NCBI RefSeq assembly: GCF_014859475.1 | Contig: NZ_JACUUE010000005.1 | Location: 1 to 38,358, forward strand | From: Rhodoferax sp. | GTDB lineage: Bacteria; Pseudomonadota; Gammaproteobacteria; Burkholderiales; Burkholderiaceae_C | DNA length: 38,358 bases | Direction: 5' to 3' | Shown here: one piece after another, positions 33,676-38,358 of the stretch | Position numbering within the stretch: the first letter of the stretch is position 1 | How the letters are laid out: every line of letters starts with the position of its first letter | Notes under the pieces: generated by a model | The model's database searches: none | Told to the model about the DNA's origin: nothing | What the model saw: only the letters and a program-made list of their open reading frames with translations | Translations under genes and position numbers: made by a program

Positions 33676-36600
33676 TCAGCTTGCATGCACATTGGCGGGT
33701 GCCGTCGGTGGCGCAGCAGGCACCTGGTAGTTACGGCGCCAGTACAGCGCGTAATACAACACCGGAATCACCACCAGCGTGAGCAGGGTGGACACCAGAA
33801 TGCCAAAAATCAGCGAAATGGCGAGGCCGTTGAAAATCGGATCGTCCAGAATAAAGAAGGCGCCAATCATGGCCGCCAGTCCGGTCAGGGCAATCGGTTG
33901 GGCGCGCACGGCGGCTGACTGCACCACCGCGTCCTTGAACGCTACGCCTTGCGCCACCTGCAGCTCGATGAAGTCCACCAACAAAATGGAGTTGCGCACA
34001 ATGATGCCCGCCAGCGCAATCATGCCGATCATCGACGTCGCAGTGAACTGCGCATTCAGCAAGGCATGCCCGGGCATGACGCCAATGATGGTTAGCGGAA
34101 TCGGTGCCATGATCACCAGCGGGGTCAGGTAGCTTCTGAACTGCGCCACCACCAGCAGGTAAATCAGGATCAGGCCGACACCATAGGCGGCGCCCATGTC
34201 ACGGAAAGTGTCATAGGTGATCTGCCACTCGCCGTCCCACTTGACCGCGTACTGGCGATACGGGTCGCTGGGTTGGCTGATCCAGTACTCGCCCAATTCG
34301 CCGGTACCGGGCAAAGCTGCCACCTGCAGTTTGTCGCGAATGGCAAACAGGCCATAAAGAGGTGAGTCGAGCTTGCCGGCCATGTCACCAAAAACGTAGC
34401 TGACACCCTGCAGGTCTTTGGTGAAAAAGGGCTTGTCGATCACGCCCTGCTCCACTTGCACCAGCTCTGACAGCGGCACCATCTGGCCATTGGCAGCACG
34501 CAAAGGCATGGCCAGAATGGCATCGAGCCCGACCTGGTCTGCCAGCGGCAATTGCAGGCGCACCGGCACCGGGTATTTGGTATGGCCATCATGCAGGTAA
34601 GCGGCATCGACCCCGCCGAGCGCCATGGCCGCCGTTTGCGCCACCATCGCCACCGAAATGCCCAGCGACTCGGCGCGCTGGCGGCGCACCCGCAGGTAAG
34701 CGCGCGGCGCGTCGTCTTTGAGCGAGGTATCCACCCCCACAATGTCGGGCGTGGCCATAAAGGCCTGCGCCACCCGGCGCGCCAGCGCCTGGCGCCCGGC
34801 CTCATCCGGGCCATAAACCTCGGCCACCAAGGGCGACATCACCGGTGGCCCAGGTGGCACTTCGACCACCTTGACCAGGGCATGGTGGCGCGCGCCAATT
34901 TGCTCCAGCGCCGGACGCAGCCGCTGGGCAATGGCATGGCTCTTGTCATCGCGAAACTGCTTGTCCACCAGATTCACCTGCACGTCGCCCTGCTCGGCAT
35001 CGGCGCGCAGGTAATACTGGCGTACCAGGCCGTTGAAGGTGATCGGTGAGGCGGTGCCGGCATAGGCTTGCAGGTTCAGCACCTCGGGTTGCTGCGCCAG
35101 ATAGGCCCCCAACTCATGCAGCGCGGCGGCGGTGTTCTCCAGCGGTGTACCGGTCGGCATTTCGACCACCACCTGGAACTCGCTCTTGTTGTCAAAGGGC
35201 AGCATCTTGAGCACCACCCATTGCACCAGGGTCAGCCCCACCGACAGCAGCAATGCCACCAAGATGCCCGCGAGCAGCAGCCAGCGCTTTTTGGCACTGG
35301 TCAGGAACGGGGTCAGCACCCAGGCAAAAAGGCGCTGCAGTTTAGGGCCGAGACCAGTCTCTGCGGCCGCAGCGCCATGACCCGGCGCGTGCTGACGCAT
35401 CACTTTGAGCGCCAGCCAGGGCGTGACCGTGAAGGCAATGACCAGCGAGATGGCCATGCCCAGGCTGGCGTTGATCGGGATCGGGCTCATGTAAGGGCCC
35501 ATCAGACCGCTGACAAAGGCCATCGGCAGCAAGGCGGCAATCACCGTCAGCGTGGCCAGAATGGTGGGGCCCCCCACTTCATCCACCGCGGCCGGAATGA
35601 TCTCGCGCAGACTGCGCTCCGGGTACAGGTTTTGATGACGGTGGATGTTTTCCACCACCACAATCGCGTCATCCACCAGAATGCCAATGGAAAAAATAAG
35701 TGCAAACAAAGACACCCGGTTCAGCGTGAAGCCCCAGGCCCAGGAGGCAAACAAGGTCGCCATCAGCGTCAGGATGACGGCGGCACCCACAATCACGGCC
35801 TCACGCCGGCCCAGCGCAAAGCCCACCAGCAAAATCACCGAGCCGGTGGCAAAGGCCAATTTCTGGATCAGCTTGTTGGCTTTTTCTGCCGCCGTCTCGC
35901 CATAGTCCCGGGTGATGGTGGTTTGCATGTTGTGGGGGATCACGGTGTTGCCCAGCTCCTGCACCCGCGCACGCACGGCGCGTGCCACATCGACCGCGTT
36001 GGTGCCCGGTTTTTTGGTCACCGTCAGGGTCAGGGCCGGATAGACCCCGCCAGCCGCCACGGCCTGATCCGCCCCCGGCGTGAACCACACATAGCGCTGC
36101 GGCAACTGCGCACCCGTCTCGATGCGCGCCACTTCGCGCAAAAACACCGGTTTGCCCTGGCTGATGCCGACCACCAAATCGCCCACATCCTGCTCCGAGC
36201 GCAAAAACTCACCCGTTTCCACGCTCAGCATCTGGCCACCGGGCACCTGCGGGTCAAGCACCGCGCCAGACGGCATGCTGGTATTGGCTGCGGCCAGCAA
36301 GGCCTTGAGCGACAACACATCAACACCGCGCTCGCGCAGGCGCACCGGATTGAGCCAGACATGCACCGCGCGCTGCGGTCCGCCAATGGTTTTTACCTCG
36401 CGCGTTCCAGGCACCCGCTTCAATTCGACCTCAACCGTGCTCGCGACACGCTCCAGGTCAACCGCGGGCAGCGCGTCCTTGCTCCACAAGGTCACCGCGA
36501 TCACCGGCACATCGTCAATGCCCTTGGGCTTGACAACGGGCGTGAGCGTGCCCAATTCGCTTGGCAACCAGTCCTGATTGGCATTGAGCACGTCATACAG

Positions 36601-36948
36601 CCGCACCAGCGCCTCAGTGCGCGGCACCCCCACCTTGAACTGAACGGTCAAAACCGCCATGCCGGGCCGCGCCACCGAGTAGGTGTGCTCAATGCCGGCA
36701 ATCTGACTCAGTACCTGTTCAGCCGGACGCGCCACCATGTTGTGCACATCAACGCTGCTGGCACCGGGGAACGGGATCAGCACATCGGCCATGGTGACGT
36801 TGATCTGCGGCTCTTCTTCGCGCGGCGTCACCAGCACGGCAAACAGGCCCAGCAAAAGCGCTACCAGCGCCAGCAAAGGGGTGATGGCGTTGAGCTTGAA
36901 CGCGCGCGCCATGCGCCCGGAAATGCCCATTTGGTTTTCGTTCAACAT
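33676..36948 (-). CDS. RND-family efflux transporter permease (AcrB-type)
   Basis: 1090 aa. LVTPREEEPQINVTMADVLIPFPGASSVDV..., VDDAIVVVENIHRHQ, duplicated TM bundles, C-terminal ILVSTLLTLVVIPVLYYALYWRR. Confidence 0.95.
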   Translation of the reverse strand: MLNENQMGISGRMARAFKLNAITPLLALVALLLGLFAVLVTPREEEPQINVTMADVLIPFPGASSVDVHNMVARPAEQVLSQIAGIEHTYSVARPGMAVLTVQFKVGVPRTEALVRLYDVLNANQDWLPSELGTLTPVVKPKGIDDVPVIAVTLWSKDALPAVDLERVASTVEVELKRVPGTREVKTIGGPQRAVHVWLNPVRLRERGVDVLSLKALLAAANTSMPSGAVLDPQVPGGQMLSVETGEFLRSEQDVGDLVVGISQGKPVFLREVARIETGAQLPQRYVWFTPGADQAVAAGGVYPALTLTVTKKPGTNAVDVARAVRARVQELGNTVIPHNMQTTITRDYGETAAEKANKLIQKLAFATGSVILLVGFALGRREAVIVGAAVILTLMATLFASWAWGFTLNRVSLFALIFSIGILVDDAIVVVENIHRHQNLYPERSLREIIPAAVDEVGGPTILATLTVIAALLPMAFVSGLMGPYMSPIPINASLGMAISLVIAFTVTPWLALKVMRQHAPGHGAAAAETGLGPKLQRLFAWVLTPFLTSAKKRWLLLAGILVALLLSVGLTLVQWVVLKMLPFDNKSEFQVVVEMPTGTPLENTAAALHELGAYLAQQPEVLNLQAYAGTASPITFNGLVRQYYLRADAEQGDVQVNLVDKQFRDDKSHAIAQRLRPALEQIGARHHALVKVVEVPPGPPVMSPLVAEVYGPDEAGRQALARRVAQAFMATPDIVGVDTSLKDDAPRAYLRVRRQRAESLGISVAMVAQTAAMALGGVDAAYLHDGHTKYPVPVRLQLPLADQVGLDAILAMPLRAANGQMVPLSELVQVEQGVIDKPFFTKDLQGVSYVFGDMAGKLDSPLYGLFAIRDKLQVAALPGTGELGEYWISQPSDPYRQYAVKWDGEWQITYDTFRDMGAAYGVGLILIYLLVVAQFRSYLTPLVIMAPIPLTIIGVMPGHALLNAQFTATSMIGMIALAGIIVRNSILLVDFIELQVAQGVAFKDAVVQSAAVRAQPIALTGLAAMIGAFFILDDPIFNGLAISLIFGILVSTLLTLVVIPVLYYALYWRRNYQVPAAPPTAPANVHAS

Positions 36949-36955
36949 GCTGATC

Positions 36956-38053
36956 TCACTTGCCCGGGTTGACAACGGCCGTGGCCCCCGCCAGCCCGGC
37001 GCGCACCGGCTCCAGCGCCACTTGGTCGGCATCAGTCAAACCGGCCAACACCTCAACGCCCTGCACGCCGTGCTCGGCGCCAAGTCGAATCGCCTTGAGC
37101 GCAAAGCCCTGGCCAGACACCACATAAACCGCCGTCAACTCACCCCGGCGCAACACAGCGGAGGCAGGAATGAGCAAGCGCTGCGACTGGCCTGCGGCAA
37201 AGCGCACCCGCACCTGCTGGCCCGGCAACAAGCCCCGGCTTGCGCTGGCAGGCAATTCAAGGCGCCACTCAATGGTTTGCGACACCGCGTCTGCCGTGGG
37301 CAGGTGGCTGGTCTGGCTGGGTCGGACCCATTGGGGCGAGCCATCGGCCGCGCGCACCTGCACCTCCACGGCGCTGCTGCCCTGCACCAGGCTTGAGCGC
37401 GACACCGGCACCTGCACCACCGCCCGCAGCGGCAAGGGCGCATACAAGGTCAACAAAGGTTTGCCGGGAAAAGCCAGGTCGCCGGCCTCGGCCAGTGTTT
37501 GCAACACAAAGGCATCGAAAGGTGCCGTCACGCGCGTGAAGCCCTGCGACAAGCCGGACTGCTTTTCGCCTGCACTGGCCTGGTCGCGGCCCGCTTGCGC
37601 AGACTTGAGCTGGGCATCGGCCGTGTCCATGGCGGCCTGGCTGACAAACCCCTGCGCCAGCAGCTCGCGCGTGCGATCAAAATTGGCTTGGGCGTTGCGC
37701 AACTCGGCCTGCGCCTGCGCTGCCTGGGCCCGGCTAAGCTGCACCCCGGTTTGCGTTTCGCGGTCGTCAATGGTGGCCAGCAACTGCCCGGCCCGTACCA
37801 CATCGCCCGCCTTGACCACCAGCGTGACCAACCGCCCTGAAGCCTGGGCCGACACCGTGCTTTGCTTGACTGGCTGCACCACGCCATCCATTTCAAAGCC
37901 GCTGCCCACAGCCTTGAGCTGCACGGCCGCCACGTTCACTGTGGCAGGCGTTTGCGCCGCTACCGACAGCGCTGCCAGCGACATGAGCGCAAGCAACGAC
38001 CGGCCCACCCGACCGCACCGAACCACGGAACGCAATAAAGATGACTTGTGCAT
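36956..38053 (-). CDS. RND efflux periplasmic adaptor subunit (MFP)
   Basis: Signal peptide, VVQPVKQSTVSAQASGRLVTLVVKAGDVVRAGQLLATIDDRE, coiled-coil region, RVTAPFDAFVLQTLAEAGDLAFPGKPLLTL; 7 nt upstream of the permease. Confidence 0.93.
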   Translation of the reverse strand: MHKSSLLRSVVRCGRVGRSLLALMSLAALSVAAQTPATVNVAAVQLKAVGSGFEMDGVVQPVKQSTVSAQASGRLVTLVVKAGDVVRAGQLLATIDDRETQTGVQLSRAQAAQAQAELRNAQANFDRTRELLAQGFVSQAAMDTADAQLKSAQAGRDQASAGEKQSGLSQGFTRVTAPFDAFVLQTLAEAGDLAFPGKPLLTLYAPLPLRAVVQVPVSRSSLVQGSSAVEVQVRAADGSPQWVRPSQTSHLPTADAVSQTIEWRLELPASASRGLLPGQQVRVRFAAGQSQRLLIPASAVLRRGELTAVYVVSGQGFALKAIRLGAEHGVQGVEVLAGLTDADQVALEPVRAGLAGATAVVNPGK

Positions 38054-38079
38054 AAGGCTTCCTGAAAAATACTCTGGCT

Positions 38080-38105
38080 AGTATATTTGAATACCCCCAC
38101 CAGTA
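38080..38105 (-). promoter_or_regulatory. Predicted promoter/operator of the RND operon: -10 TATACT with adjacent G-tract operator-like site
   Basis: Minus strand TACTGGTGGGGGTAT (38091-38105), then TCAAA and TATACT (38080-38085) upstream of the adaptor ATG. G-tract sites are typical of CsoR/RcnR/FrmR operators. Confidence 0.5.
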
Positions 38106-38126
38106 CATGAGAAAACGCAATAGACC

Positions 38127-38167
38127 ATAAAAAACCCCGGAAAATCATCGACTTTCCGGGGTTTTTA
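38127..38167. terminator. Strong bidirectional Rho-independent terminator
   Basis: aaaaaaccccggaaaatcatcgactttccggggtttttatt: CCCCGGAAA/TTTCCGGGG stem flanked by A-run and T-run. Confidence 0.9.
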
Positions 38168-38200
38168 TTGAAACCGTACTGACTCAGAACGGTTATACCC

Positions 38201-38302
38201 AGTCAAATTTGTAACTGAAAGCGGGCTAAAAGTCCCTCCGTTTTACCTCCCTGAACGGAGCCCGAAAGGGTTACTGCCCAGCCCAGCGCTGGGCTTTTTT
38301 TG
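38201..38302 (+). ncRNA. Candidate small RNA with CCUCCC hairpin loop and its own terminator
   Basis: Possible promoter TTGAAA (38168-38173) / GTTATA-TTATAC (38192-38198); hairpin CTCCGTT-ttacctccctg-AACGGAG (38236-38260); terminator below. No convincing CDS. Confidence 0.4.
38280..38301 (+). terminator. Rho-independent terminator
   Basis: AGCCCAGCGCTGGGCT perfect palindrome followed by a T run (7 T). Confidence 0.8.
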
Positions 38303-38358
38303 GACGGCACATCGCACTCCAGCAGCCAAACCTCCCAAAAAATCCACCTCCTGCTCGG

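Noticed and set aside
35068-36972. 634-aa + strand ORF antisense to the RND permease
   Set aside because: Shadow ORF of a high-GC gene; His/Arg/Gln-rich composition and no recognisable motif, while the minus strand gives a clear RND protein.
38203-38358. Minus-strand open frame (…[30 protein letters not shown]) running off the right edge
   Set aside because: Could be a CDS end, but it is truncated by the window, has no recognisable motif and overlaps a strong terminator palindrome and a structured candidate sRNA; kept only as the alternative to the sRNA hypothesis.

Overview
This 38.4 kb window looks like a GC-rich betaproteobacterial chromosome segment; the family Comamonadaceae is inferred from gene content and order. 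Most of it is conserved housekeeping: an M48 protease, moaC, a GspC-like gene, apaG, thiL, pgpA, cinA/pncC, an OmpR-type two-component pair, tRNA-Thr(TGT), sspB-sspA-petC-petB-petA, pdxA, a Nif3-like gene, a DegS-like protease, tatCBA, a HIT protein, hisE-I-F-A-H-B, thiC with a TPP riboswitch, an alpha-hydroxy acid dehydrogenase, pntAB, NUDIX-mnmA, and an RND efflux operon. The parts worth a second look are: (1) a four-gene minus-strand operon (adaptor, RND pump, DUF2892 protein, CsoR/FrmR-family repressor). The repressor lacks the usual His/Cys ligand pattern, and a G-tract operator-like site overlaps the predicted operon promoter. (2) A candidate ~100-nt sRNA at the right edge with a CCUCCC (anti-Shine-Dalgarno) hairpin loop and a strong terminator. 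(3) A LysE/ArgO exporter gene with an apparent in-frame deletion of its core. (4) An IS66 transposase remnant abutting a group II intron 5' fragment between lldD-like and pntB. (5) A his cluster that begins at hisB, without hisGDC. No CRISPR array, prophage or rRNA operon was seen. All product calls come from reading translations; no database searches were run.
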